The position numbers and the translations under genes are program-made. Under the pieces are notes generated by a model. The model did not search any database and was not told the origin of the DNA. It saw only the letters and a list, made by a program, of their open reading frames with translations. A stretch of 64,000 nucleotides of DNA, from contig JABAKD010000021.1 of NCBI GenBank assembly GCA_012845835.1, positions 12,456,795-12,520,794 on the forward strand, written 5' to 3'. How positions within the stretch are numbered: position 1 is the first letter of the stretch; the number at the start of each line of letters is the position of its first letter. The DNA is from Undaria pinnatifida. Lineage: Eukaryota > Sar > Phaeophyceae > Laminariales > Alariaceae. This document shows, one piece after another, positions 32,500-45,400 of this stretch.

Positions 32500-34854
32500 A
32501 TATTATTGTAAAAATCAAAATACACTCCAGCTGTGAGATCGAATATTTTGTCGAAACTCATCTTTGTAAGCTGTGTGTGATACTCCGATCGCGCGTATCA
32601 CGGGTTGTGTGTCCTTATTAAGGATATAGGTCGGCGACTTCCCTTACAACTACAGTGTAACTATCCGAGTCAGCAGGGTGATGCTAGTCAATCTGTGCGC
32701 CGAAACTATAAAACCCGTTTTTGAGGGGGACAAAATCTGACAGCTATGGAAGGAAATGCATCAGTTTATCAAGTGTATCTTGTAAGTCGAATATCCGGTG
32801 AGGGGAGGGCGGAGTTTTGAAGGACGTGGGGGCCTGATGTTGATCAAAATGGGAGTGGGAGGTGGGGAGGGGGGGGAGGGGACGGGTGGGGCAGGTCAGT
32901 TTGTGCGTGGAAACTATGAATCCTTCTTGTGGGGGAGGGGGGGGGGGGCGTGGCGGGGGAGGCGGGGGGCGAGGGGGGAGGGCCTTAGGTCGCATATATG
33001 TAGGGGTTTGCTATACGCGTGGTGCTAGGTCTAGGCGATGGTGCGGGTGGCGGGGAAGGATGGGGCGTTGGGGGCGGGGGTGGGTGGGAATCGCAGCAGC
33101 GGCATGGGCGGCTCCAACAAGATAACCAAGCGATATCCAGAGCGTGGAAGTGTTTATTACTCTGGCAGATTTCGATATTAGGTGGGGCGTTTAAGCGAGA
33201 AGAAGCGAGAAAGAAAGAAAAAATGGTGCGGGGGGGGGGGGACGGGGGGGGGGGGGATGTGCAAGCGGTTTAGGTCACATATAATATTAAAATACACTCT
33301 AGCTATGAGATCAAGGATTTGGTCGACACTGATCTTCACAACATTGTGTGTGATCCTCCGATCGCGCGTATTAACTATATATGTAGGGGCTTGCTATACG
33401 CGCGGTGCTGGGTGTAGGCGATCGTGCGGGGTGTGGGGAAGGAGGGGGCGTTGGAGGGGGGGAGGGGGGATGAATGAAGTCTACGTCATGGATGGCTAGA
33501 AAGATATTGACGTGATACCAATTTCTTAGAAGTGTTTATTACTTTGGCCGATTTCGATTGTAAGTGGGGCGTTTGAACGAACTGGGCGGGGAACAAAAGA
33601 GGGTGGGGGTGGGGGGGGCGGAGGGCGGAGATGAGTTGGAGCTACGGCATGGGTGGCTAGATGGATAATGAGATGATATCAGCTGGCTGGTAGTGCTTAC
33701 TACTCTGGCAGATTTTGATTTCAGGTGGTGCGTTTAAACAAGAGGGATCGGGGGGGGCGGGGGGGGCGAGCATTTCAATATGTGCGCGGAAACTATAAAC
33801 CATTGAAGGGGACGAATCTGACGGTTGCAGCAAGAAGACACCCCTTTATATCACCCGCCTGGTAATGTTTATTTTTCTAGAAAGTTTGATGTTACATGTA
33901 GTATGCAACCCAGTTCTTAGGTGTAGTAAACAGCGTGTTAAAAGCTTCATAATTTGTTATTGTACATGGATCGAAAGATAGAATATTTGAATCAAAAGGT
34001 ACAATCATGCATACACCATTATTTTCTGACATCGCTAATTATAAGAAGAGATACATATTGCCAAATACAACAGGCGAGATGATGTGGTCATGCAATGTCA
34101 CCGCCATTGAGAACGAAATGGAGAGATGCGAATCGTTATCGTTTTGAAAGGAACGCTTCGTGTACACGCGCTCAATTACGTTACTTCGTTAGTCATACTT
34201 CGCTTGGCACAGGTTGGGAGGCGATCATGCAGACGGTACGCACGGAATACCTTACGAAATAAATTGGTAGTGCGGTTTACCGCAATTTTAGCATATCTGT
34301 CTGTATATCCTTTTCACATTATTATCGTCTCACATATACGATTTTACGCCTATGACTTTCGCCGTGCCGATATGGGGCTCTGAGGTCGCCAAATCCAAGA
34401 CAGAGATACATGTTACAAATACACCAAGTGAGGTGACGTGGGCATGCGATGTCACCACTATCTAACGCGAGGGTGACTTTACTTTGTTAGGCATATTATG
34501 CTACTTCGTTTGGTAGAGGTTGTGAGGCGATCACGCAAACGGCCGCACGAAATACTCTGCGTATTAGGTTGGTGGTGTGGTCTACCGCAGTGTTAACATA
34601 ACTGTCTTCACTTTCTTTTCACATTGTTATAATCTAGTGCACGATTGTACGCCCCGTTTTCTCCCCAGCGTCGTCGAAGATGTTGTGGTCTTGTAGATGT
34701 CGCGTTCATGTCTGGTGTTCTTGTTAGTGGTGCTCACGGAAACATGCCCAAGCGTGTAGTAGATGGTCGCTGAGTGGTGTTCCTTTCCTTTACATTAAGC
34801 CAGGTAGTATATATATATATATGTCAACGCAACCGCTTGCTTGAAAGCGACTAT
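32500..34854 (+). repeat. R1 copy with modules and nearly complete tail
   Basis: Terminal block 32515-32760, G-rich modules to about 33800 (C-rich on the minus strand), GTGCGCGGAAACTATAAACC near 33782, tail from 33830 with ATTTTCTGACATCGCTAATT (34019), two 290-bp units (near 34256 and 34565) and the tail end TGTTCCTTTCCTTTACATTA near 34780. A (TA)n run stands at 34808-34822. It is followed by the R3-linked repeat at 34855. Confidence 0.85.
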
Positions 34855-34912
34855 ATGAAACCCTCAAATAAATATCCGCAGACAACCGCATACCACAGAC
34901 ACACGTCAACTG

Positions 34913-35262
34913 TTTTGTAATAGATCATACCATGTCATAACCCGACTGTCTATGTCTCCTAAAAAAACTAATGGCGGTCACAAGCCCAATTTTGCCACCA
35001 GCTCGAACAGCCAATTTCCAAAGAAGCAAACTTACCGAAAGGAAAACACAGAGGATACCAAAAGATTCCGATGATAGCGAGATCTGCATTACTGCAATTG
35101 AAAAAACATTTGACAACACGCAATACGTGATTTCCCCATAGAAGACAAATTCGTACGTCTCCACCAAGTCGAATCGAACGCAACTCGATAAATTAAAAAT
35201 GAATGTTCCCGATTCAAAAGGGTCCTTGGTTAATAAGGTGCCCTTAGGTCCTTTCGTATACA
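34913..35262. other. Spacer with a minus-strand frame of unclear status
   Basis: A 187-codon minus frame runs from 35488 to 34925 and crosses the end of the TIR element at 35264. Its first half is made of the TCGAC-rich element sequence; its second half has a hydrophobic stretch. I regard it as an accidental or element-derived frame. Confidence 0.3.
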
Positions 35263-35263
35263 G

Positions 35264-36041
35264 ACAGTCGGATTTGTCAGTCGAAACCGGCCGGCCGTTT
35301 TCGACTGAGGTCCAAATCGGGCTTTCTTGCACAGTCAAAAAAGGCCCTTTTCGACTCAACCTTTTTCGACTGAGTTTTTCGACTGGGGGGTCCAGTCGAA
35401 AAAGTTGACTTTTTCGACAGGATCCGTCATTCATTCGTAAAAAACTCAGTCGATATAGTTTTACACCTGTTTTTTTAACCCATCGCATCGCTCATTCTAC
35501 CACAAACCAAACACTCACAAGCCCACACACCCATACCAGGTACCACCAGCAGTATCATACAACAGCGCCGACGCTGCTTTCGCTATCACTCACTGCTGTT
35601 GCTTCTCGCCGCAAGTCAGCGTGGGGCACTCTTAGCTCCGCTCGCCAGCAGCATGTATCACACGACAGCAGTAGCTCGCGTTATCAATGCCTTTTTGCCA
35701 ACAACGGCTACGCCTGCTGTAGCATTGGCGGCTCTGGGCTGAGCGCAACGCAACGAACGTAGCTTTGGCGGCTTTCGGCTAAGCCTAACGCCACCAACCC
35801 GCTTGGACGAAGGTTCGTCGTGCGTGAAGCACGCGTTGCTCGCGAAGAACGCGCGAAACACAGAACTGCCAATAGATTTTTGACTGCCATACCGCAGTAC
35901 TCCCTCACACACACCGCCTCTAGGAAAAGCACAAAAACTGTAAAATTGACTCAACTGGCGATAAGAAGAAGGCCCAGAAGAATCCAGTCGAAAATGTGTC
36001 CAGTCGAAAAGGGCAGTTTTCGACTGACGGAATCCGACTGT
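35264..36041. mobile_element. Non-autonomous TIR element with CAGTCGAAAA-type ends
   Basis: Left end ACAGTCGGATTTGTCAGTCG and right end (reverse complement) ACAGTCGGATTCCGTCAGTC are inverted. Inside both ends lie clusters of TTTTCGACTG and its complement CAGTCGAAAA (35290-35425 left, 35983-36030 right). The interior (35500-35930) has duplicated GGCGGCTYTGGGCT/GGCGGCTTTCGGCT segments. No transposase. Flanks TACAGA (left) and TAACAGA (right) are similar but not an exact duplication. Confidence 0.65.
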
Positions 36042-36199
36042 AACAGAAATGGCCTTAGAAAAGAAATACATCTGCACATGTGATACTACCATATGATACG
36101 TACTGCTATTCAGTGTTCGGTTTGTGTGACTGACAAGAGATAACATCATAATGCATACTACACTCTTCGTGTTAAACCTGAATGAACACGTACAGGGCT

Positions 36200-36510
36200 C
36201 AGGGCTCCCTGGGTATTGTAACGAAGGTACCCCGGGTATTGTGCCACAGTCTTACAGACGTTACATACTAAGTTCCGGGTAATAAAGGTATTTGGGTATC
36301 TTACAAGACAATCAGAAATTTCGGGTACGGGCACGGAAGTCTCACAGAACATCCAGAAGTTCCGGGTAGTGTGGAACGGGCGTGTGTATGTTGGCGTACA
36401 TAGCTCACAAAAACTCTTGGTAAGGATACGAATGTCATCCAGAACTTCTAGAAGTTTCGTGTATGAGTATCGATGTCTTACAGAACATACAGATGTTCTT
36501 TGTAGGGTTA
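36200..36510 (+). repeat. Minisatellite related to 21955-22860
   Basis: CAGAAGTTCCGGGTA, TTACAGAACATACAGA and CGAATGTC variants repeat with a 40-60 bp period, as at 22 kb. Fewer and more degraded units. Confidence 0.75.
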
Positions 36511-38149
36511 TGCCCGGGATAACCCGGTGTAAAATTCCCCGGAGATATGGTTTGTACGTAACACACGTGACCCTACGGAACACAACGTTGGAAAATCCTG
36601 TTGCGATCGCACCATTGTCGCATTTTACGGCGAGCTGCACTCGGGAGAGCGTGCGAGAGAAGGAACATCGTGCGTCATCGAACCATGGTCTCATTCGCGC
36701 AGCTGGCGCCGGAACCTAAAAAAAAACGGTGGAAAACCGGCAGTACTCAACCAATAATCAGGACTATTTATCATTGTGGATTGTCTCGATAATACTGTAG
36801 ACTAATAAACTACTCACAATCAAATCAAGCCGATTTGGACATATAATCAACAAATCATATCAACCCCGAAAAAGTGTTGATGTAGGTCTACATCCCTACT
36901 ACTTGTACTTGTATTCAGTTAAAACAAAAATTTTATTTTTTGTAAACCTGTCGTTGTAATTTGTTCATGTTCTTTCCTTTTTTAGATCCCACATTCATGG
37001 ATCCATAGGCTTCGAAACACCTCTCCTGCCATCCCACAATATCCCCGACGAATCCATCCAAGACCCCCATACCCAAAAACGTATACTACGGTGAGCGGGT
37101 TGCACGCTTTGATCCCGAATGTTCTAGCCGGCTGAGCTCTCGAACTGAGCAGCTACCTTATAGTCGCAACAGTTACGAGTGCATAGGAGCTTGGTCGGGT
37201 TGCGTAAACGTATGCCTCTGAAGTATTTTTTTAGGTGAGATATTGACCCCCTCATCATATTCGGAGCCCATGAACTTTCTTCTTCATCCTTCCTTGCCGC
37301 GGGATGACTCCAATCCGTTATTTGTAATAGGAGAATAACTCAACTCAAGGATGATTGTGATCAAACCATACATACGTGGTTTTCTGCACGGCAGAGCGCT
37401 TGCAAAGCTTATGGCGTGAATAACCCGGAGCTAAACCACAGGTGTCCATGAAGCATCTGGGGGTCACTTGCAAGACGAAGACCCCCGACTGGGGTCTGAT
37501 GACCCTGCCGCAGGCCTTCCCCGCATGAATCATGACCATCTCACAAAATAAACCGCGGCCTTGGAATCGTGAAGCTTTCGTGAAGAATCAACGTAGGCTC
37601 CGCGGCAAGGGACAAGCAAGGATCATCACGGAATACGACTTTGTAGCTCACGAAAAATGCATCGAGCCCAACAAGCGACTGAAAAAATCGCAACAGACAT
37701 CACGTCGGGAATGCTCCCATACATACCTGCAGATTCCGACAGGGAAAAAAGTCCCCTACCGATAACTCGGTGCATCATATAAAAGTACGTTTCGGGGCCA
37801 TTCATTGGCCAGGGGATATCGGGTGTTTTCCGGGAAGACGCCTCAATCAGGTGGAAAAATATCAAAACTGCCATACACGGAATCTTAGCCAAAAACATCG
37901 AGCAATTTCCCGTAGAAAAGTCCATGAACGATGCCAGAACGTGGAGGTTTTGTTCTTACATCGCGAAGAGAATCTGGTCGTAGGCCGAGAGAATAACAAA
38001 CCAATAAAAGTAAGGTGGCTTTAGTCGTCAATGTGGGATTTTTCTGCAGAAAGGAAACTACAGAATCAAATCAAGCGTGAAGCAATGTAAAAACGTTATT
38101 CAGAATCTGCCGTATACCCTTAACGAGATCAGCCGGAGTAATAAACTCA
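36511..38149. other. Spacer without a supported gene
   Basis: Two features are worth noting. At 36986-37090 an open 105-bp segment is bounded by TTCCTTTTTTAG and GTGAGC, the look of an exon, but no partner exon is found. At 37345-38025 frames of 60-100 codons lie on both strands (for instance plus 37532-37765 and 37770-38024) without a known motif. Confidence 0.35.
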
Positions 38150-39213
38150 TATATACACGGAATTGATGTCACGTTATTATCTTTCTAGCCATCCATGACG
38201 TAGCTTTAACTCATACCCCCGCCCCCCCCAACACCCCTTCCTTCCCTACCACCCGGACGATCGCCTAGACCTAGCACCACGCGTACAGCAAGGCCTATAT
38301 ATGCGACCCAAACCTCTAAAAAACCTTTTTCCCCCGCCCCCCCCCCCCTCTTTTTTTCCCCTCGCTCCCTCTTGCTCAAACGTTCCACCTAACAACGAAA
38401 TCACCTCATTATCTTTTTTGAGCCATCCATGCCGCTGCTCCAAATCATTCTGCCTCCCTCCCCGAACGCCCCCTGCTTCCCCACCACCCGCACCATCCCG
38501 TAGACTTAGCACCACGCGTATAGCGAACCCCTACATCTGTGCTATCGAACGCTGTTAAAAACCCTTTTGCATCCCCCCCCCTTTCTCTCTCGAACACTCC
38601 GCCTTCTCCTCAATAGCTGTACGGCTTACAGGATACACATAATGAACTGGTGCATTCCTTCCGAAACCGTAATATCTATCCCCTTAAAGGTTTGTTGTTT
38701 CCACGCACAAATTGAGTTGTCCCGCCCATCCCCCCCTCCCCCCCCCCGCTCCCTCTTGTTTAAACCCATGCCCCCACGCCCGTGAAAACTCCGCCATCCC
38801 CTCACCGGTTATACGATTTACGGGATTCACTGGATAAACGGATGCATTTCCTTCCACAGCTGTCAGATTTTGTCCCCCTCAGAAACAGGTTTTATAGTTC
38901 CCGCGCACAGACTGACTAACATCACCCTGTTGGCCGTGATAGCTACACTGTAGTTGCAAGGGAAGTCGCCGACCTATATCCTTAATGAGGACACACACCC
39001 CGTAATACGCGCGATCGGAGTATCACACACAGCTTGCAAAGATGAGCTTCGACAAAATCTTCGATCTCACAGTTGGCGTGTATTTATATTTTTAAAATAT
39101 CCTTAATGAGGACACACACCCAGTAATACGCGCGATCGGATAATCGCACACAGCCTGCCTGCAAAGATGACGTTCGACACAATCTTCGATATCACAGCTG
39201 GAGTGTAATTATA
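38150..39213 (-). repeat. R1 copy, minus strand, left arm of a large inverted repeat
   Basis: Minus-strand order from 39213: terminal block (about 39100-39213, short), a second overlapping terminal block with all segments (38870-39080), a G-rich module with C runs on the plus strand, and further modules to 38150. Together with the plus copy starting at 39222 it forms an inverted repeat of about 1 kb per arm with a spacer near 20-30 bp. Confidence 0.85.
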
Positions 39214-39221
39214 TTTCTACA

Positions 39222-42200
39222 ATATTGTAAAAAATGAAAATGCACTCCAGCAGTGAGATCGAAGATTTTGTCGAAACTCATCTTTGCAAGCTGTGTGTGA
39301 TACTCCGATCGCGCGTATTACGGGTTGTGTGTCCTCATTAGACTAAGGATATAGGTCGGCGACTCCCCTTGCAACTACAGTGTAGCTATCAGGGTCAACA
39401 GGGTGATGTTGAAAGGCAGTCTGTGCGCGGAAACTATAAAAAAAACGTTTTTGAGGGGGACAAAATCTGACAGCTGTGGAGGGAAATGCATCCGTTTATC
39501 CAGTGAATCCTGTAAGTCGAATGACCGGTGAGGGGAGGGCGGAGTTTTGAAGGACGTGGGGGCCTGGTTTTGATCATCAGGGAGCGGGGTTGGAGGGGGG
39601 GGGGGCGGGAGTGGGGGGGGGGGGGGGGGGGGGGGGATGGGCGGGCAATTTTTGCGTGGAATCTATAATCCTCAAAGGACATATATCTGACAGTTTTGGT
39701 AAAAAAACAAAAGCAAAATGCATCAGTTTTATCAAGGGGGGGGTTGGGGTGGGGGTGGGGCGTGTGGGGCGTGGAAATCTGTGCGTGGAAACTATACATT
39801 CAATCAAGGGGATAAATGTGACGGTTTTGGAACGGATGCACCAGTTTATCATGTATATCCTGTAAGTCGTACAATCAGTGAGTAGAGGGCGGAGAGTTCG
39901 ACGGGGTAGGATGGGGTTGGGGGGTGGGGGGTGGGGGCGTGGGGGGAGGGCGGGGGAGGTGCGGGGGGGTGGGGGGGGGGGGAGGGAGGGGTTTTAGGTG
40001 GCATAGATGTAGAGGTTTGCTATACGTGTGGTGCTAGGTCTAGGCGATGGTGTGGGTTGTGGGGAAGGAGGGGGGCGTTCGGGGCGCGGGGGGGGGGGGG
40101 GGGGGGGGGGAGCAGCAGCGGCATGGTTGGCTCTAGAAAGATAATGAGGGGATATCCAGTGCGTGAAGTGCTTTTTTATCTGGCGGATTTCGATATTAGG
40201 TGGGGCGTTTGAGCAAAGGGAAGAGAGAAGGGGGGGGGGGGGATGGGGGGAAGGTTTTCTAGGAGGTTTAGGTCACATATAATATTCAAATACACTCCGG
40301 CTGTGAGATCAAAGATATGTAGGGGCTTGTGATACGCGTGGTGCTAGATCTAGGCGATCGTGTGGGTGGTTGGAAAAGAGGGGGCGTTGGAGGGGAGGGT
40401 TGAGGGGGGTGGGGGGAAAGAATGAAAACTACGTCATGGATGGTTAGAAAGATAATGACGTGATATCAACTGCGTACAGGTGTTTATTACTCTGGCCGAT
40501 TTCGATTGTAAGTGGGGCGTTTGAACAAACTAGTCGGCAAAAAAAGGGGGGGGGGTGGGGGAGGGATCGGGGGAGGGGGGGGGGAGAAGGGGTGCCAGGG
40601 CGTTTTTGAACAAGAGGGATCAGGGGAGGGGGAGGCGAGGGCGGGGGGGGGGGGGGCATTTTAATATGTCCGCGGAAACTATAAATCCCTAAAGGAGACA
40701 AACCTGACGATTGTAGCAAGAAGACACCTCTTTATATCATCTGCCTGGTAATGTTTACTATTCTAGAAGGTTTGATGTTAGATGCAGTATGCAACCTAGT
40801 GTTTAGGTGTAGTAAACAAAGTGTTATATCTTCATACTTTGTTATTGTACATGGATCGAAAGATAGAATATTTGTAGTTACAATTTTTTTCTGACATCGC
40901 TAATTACAAGAAAGAGATACGTATTGCTAAATACAACAGGCGAGGTGATGTGGTCATGCAATGTCACGGCTATCATGTAGTTACCATTATTTCCTGACAT
41001 CGGTAATTATAGAAAGAGATACGCATTGCCAAATACAACATCCGAGGTGGTTTGGTCTTGCAATGTCACCGCCATTGAGCGCTAAAGAGAGAAATGCGAT
41101 CGCCAATGTTTGTAAAGGAACGCTTGGTATACACGCCCTCAATTACGTTACCTCGTTTGTCATACTTCGATTGGCATAGGTTTGGAGGCGATCATGCAGA
41201 CGGTATGTACTAAATACCCCTACGTAATGGGTTGGTAAGGTGGTTCACCGCAATTTTGACATATCTGCCTGTGCTTCCTTTTCAAACTATTATTGTCTCA
41301 AATTTACGATTTCACGCCCATAATATTTACCGTGCCGATGTGGGGCTCTGGGGTCGCCAATTCTAAGACAGAGATTCACCTTACAAATACAGCAGGCAAG
41401 GTGGGCATGCGATGTCATATATATGCGATGTCACCACTATTGAACGTGAGGGCGACTTTACTTCGTTAGGTATATGCTACTGCGTTTCGTAGAGGTTGTC
41501 TCACGTGGGCATGCGATGGGTTGGTAGTGTGGTTTACCGCAATTTTAACATATCTGCCTGTGCTTCCTTTTCAAATTATTATTTTCTCAAATGTATGTAC
41601 GATTCCACTCCCATGATTTTTACCGTGCCGATGTGGGGCTCTGAGGTCGCCAATTTTAAGACAGAGATGCATCTTACGAATACAGCAGGCGAGGTGGGCA
41701 TGCGATGTCATATATATATATATATGCGATGTCACCCCTATTGAATGCGAGGGTGACTTTACTTCGTTAGGCATATGCTACCGCGTTTGGTATGGTAGAG
41801 GTTGTCAGGCAATCATGTAAGCGGATGGAGGCACGAAATACCCTGCGTAATAGGTTGGTCGTGTGGTTTACCGCAGTGTTAACATATCTGTCTGTACTTC
41901 TTTTTCACATTTTTTTGTAAAATGTACGATTATACGTCCTGTTTTCTCCCCACTGTCGTCGAAGATGTTGTGGTCCTGTAGATGATGTCGCGTCCATGTC
42001 CGGTGCTCTTGTTAGTGGTGCTCATGAAAACATGCCCTAACGTGTAGTAGATGATCGCTGAGTGGTGTTCCTTTCCTTTACATTAAGCTAGGTAGTATAT
42101 GCCAACGCAACCGCTTGTTTAAAAAAAGGAGAAAGAAATTCCTCACACACCTGACACAGAGGAGACGCGGCCGGAAGATTGTTCAGTATACCGACGGTCA

Positions 42201-42225
42201 GAAACAAGTTATTGAGCAGCGCACT
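39222..42225 (+). repeat. R1 copy, full length with tail; right arm of the inverted repeat
   Basis: Terminal block 39237-39500, modules to about 40690 (G runs of 24 at 39613-39636 and 23 at 40088-40110), secondary terminus near 40290, tail from 40745 with two ATTTTTTTCTGACATCG-type segments, three 290-330-bp tail units (start motifs near 41228, 41518 and 41850) and the end block AAGAAATTCCTCACACACCT to GGTCAGAAACAAGTTATTGA. Confidence 0.85.
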
Positions 42226-42339
42226 TCATTTATACTACCGCTCCTCACTCCACCTAAGACACTACGGGCATGCGTTGGACCCAGTTCGCTGATGCCCAAA
42301 CCAAATTGCAAAGCAGGTGATGTGGTGGGCGAATGCTAA
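42115..42339 (+). other. Short basic open frame at the R1 tail end
   Basis: A frame of 74 codons starts MFKKRRKKFLTHLTQRRRGR and covers the R1 tail end and the unique DNA after it. The copy at 46160-46250 keeps the same DNA block but with a different frame context, so I see no sign of protein conservation. Listed because it is the only coding-like frame in the tail. Confidence 0.2.
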
Positions 42340-42461
42340 AATGATTTGCGCTGCTGCGATTACCCCGTCTCTCGTTGTGCTTGTTCTTGCGTTCTTGATG
42401 AACCTGTCATTTGTCAACGAGTAGTTGTGGCGCATTTTAGGTTTGTGTAAATATTTTCATA

Positions 42462-45400
42462 GTATTATAAAATTAAAATACACTCCAGCTGTGAGATCGA
42501 AGATTTCGTCGAAACTCATCTTTGCAAGCTGTGTGTAATACTCCGATCGCGCGCATTACGAGTTTTGTGTCCTCGTTAAGGATATAGGTCGGCGACTCCC
42601 CTTACAACTATAGTGTATCTATCAGGGTCAACAGGATGATTTTAGTCAGTCTGTGCGCGGAAACTATAAAACCCGTTTCTGAGGGGGACAAAATCTGACA
42701 GCTGTGAAGGGAAAGGGGGGCCTGGTTTTGATCAAAAGCGAGCGGGTTTGGAGGGGGGCGGGGGGGGGGGGAAAGGGGCAATTTGTGCATGTAAGCTATA
42801 AATCCTTTCGAGGGGATAAATCTGACGGTTTTGGCACCAGTATATTATTGGGGGCGGGGGGGGGGGGGAGGGGGGGGGGGGGGGGGTTGGGCGGGGGGGG
42901 GGGGTTGGGCGGGGGGGGCAGCTCAATATGTGCCTGGAAACTATACATTATTTCGAGGGGATAAATGTGACAGTTTTGGAAATAATACATCAGTTTATCA
43001 TGTATATTCTGGGGTAAGTCGTACAATCAGTGAGTAAAGAGAGGGTGGAGTGTTAGAGGGGGTGGGTTGGGGGGGGAGGGTGGGGGGTGGGGGCGGGGGG
43101 GGGGGCGGGGGGGGGGGGGGGGGGCGGGGGCGGGAAAGGGCTTCAGGTGAGGGGTTTGTTATACGTGTGGTGCTAGGTCTAGGCGAAGGTGCGGGTGATG
43201 AGGAAGAAGGGGGCGTTCGAGGCGGGTGGGGGGGGGGGGGGGGGAACACAGCGGCATGGATGGCTCTCGAAAGATAATGAGGTGATATCCTGTGCGTGAA
43301 GTGTTTTTTAATGCGGCGGATTTCGATATTTGGTGGGGCGTTTGAGTAAGGGAGAGCGGGGGGAGATTTTTTAGGAGGTTTAGGTCACAAATAATATTCA
43401 AATACACTTCGGCTGTGAGATCAAAGATATGTAGCAGCTTGTTATACGCGTGGTGCTAGGTCTAGCGATCGTGCAGGTGGTCGGGAAAGAGGGGGCGTTG
43501 GACGGGGGGGGGGGGGGGGGGGGGGGGGGGGAGCACAGCGGCATGGATGGCTCTCGAAAGATAATGAGGTGATATCCTGTGCGTGAAGTGTTTATTAATG
43601 TGGCGGATTTCGATATTTGGTGGGGCGTTTGAGTAAGGGAGAGCAAGAGGGGGGGGGGGGAGGGGGGGGGGGGGTTCAGGAGGTTTAGGTCACAAATAAT
43701 ATTCAAATACACTTCACCTGTGAGCTCAAAGATATGTAGCAGCTTGTTATACGCGTGGTACTAGGTCTAGGCGATCGTGCAGGTGGTCGGAAAAGAGGGG
43801 GCATTGGAGGGGGGGGCGGGGGGGGAGGGGGGGGGCGGGGGCGGAGGGGGGGGGAGGGGGGGGAAATAATTGAAAACTACGTCATGGATGTTCAGAAAGA
43901 TAATGACGTGATATCAACTGCGTATAGGTGTTTATTACTCAGGCCGATTTTGATTGTGAGTGGGGCGTTTGGACAGACTAGGCGGAAGGGGGGAGGGGGG
44001 GGAGGGGCGGGGGATCGGGGGACGGAGGGGCGGGGGGGGGGGGAAGGGTTGGGGTTTGTTATGAAAAAGAGATCAGTGGAGGGGGAGGGGAGGGGGGGGG
44101 GGGGGCGGGACATTCCAATATGTGCGCGGAAACTATAAATTCTCAAAGGGGACAAACCTGACGATTGAAGCAATAAGACATCCCTTTATATCATCCGGCT
44201 TGTAATGTTTACTATTCTAGAAGGTTTGATGTTAGATGCAGCATGCAACCCAGTGTTTAAGTGTAGTAAATAACGTGTTAAATCTTAATTTTTTATTGTT
44301 GTATGATACATCGATCGAAAGCTATAATATTTATTTTATAGAATATTTGTAGGTAGCAGAATATTATCGAAGTATGATAGAATATGGGTTTTGTACGTAC
44401 GTAAGAAGTTTGACCAATCAGATCAATGCGGTAATTCATAGTGGTATGAGCGATAGCATTGGGCACACCTGGCCCAGCCGTGTAGGCGACGACCTGCACG
44501 CGGAGCGCGTAGGGGAGCAGAGTCAGAGCTTACACGTCCAAGGTGTGATACAGACTAGTTTAAGTTCCCACCCACCCGCCCGTGCTTTTGAGGGAGTCAG
44601 TGGAGGGGGAGTTAATCGGTCGCAGTAACGTTGCGCGTGTTTGTTACTGTTTTGGCAAACGTACCCGTTTTCGCTGAAAATGCGACGGGGTTTCGTAGAT
44701 TGCGCAGGTTTGCGGTGGGTGCTAGCCGCATCAGTGTTATAGCGTGGTGCAAGGGGTGTTCGTTGTTGTGTTTTTTTTATAGAATATTTGTAGGTACCAT
44801 TATTTTCTGACATCGCTAATTATAAGAAAGAGATACGTATTGTCAAATGCAACAGGCGAGGTGTTGTGGTCATGCACTGTTTGTCACCATCATCATACAG
44901 TTACCATTATTATCGACATCGCCAATCATACGCAAGAGATACGTATCGCCAAATACAGCATGCCAGGTGATGCATGTGGCCATGTATGTGCTGTCTCCGT
45001 CATTGAGCATTAGAGGGAGGGATGCGAATCGTCAGTTTGAAAGGAACGCTTGGTATACATGTGCTCAATTACGTTACCTCATTAGTCATACTTGGTATAC
45101 ACGCGCTCAATCACGTTACCTCGTTAGTAATACTTCGCTTGGCATAGGTGGGGAGGCGATCATGCAGACGGTATGTACAAAATACCCTACGTAATGGGTT
45201 GGTAAGGTTGTTTACCGCAATTTTAACACATCTGCCTGTGCTTCCTTTTCCAAATTATTCTTGTCTCAAATATATGTACGATTTCACGCTTATGATTTTA
45301 CCTTGTCGATGTGGGGCTCTGCGGTCGTCAATTTTAAGTCAGAGATACGTCCTACAAATACATCAGGCGAAGTGGGTATGTGATGTCATATATATGCGAT

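Noticed and set aside
34925..35488. 187-codon minus frame as a gene
   Set aside because: Half of it is the TCGAC-motif end of the TIR element; no domain and no conserved start.
36986..37090. Exon-like open segment with good acceptor and GTGAGC donor
   Set aside because: No partner exon, no recognised domain, and surrounding frames are closed.
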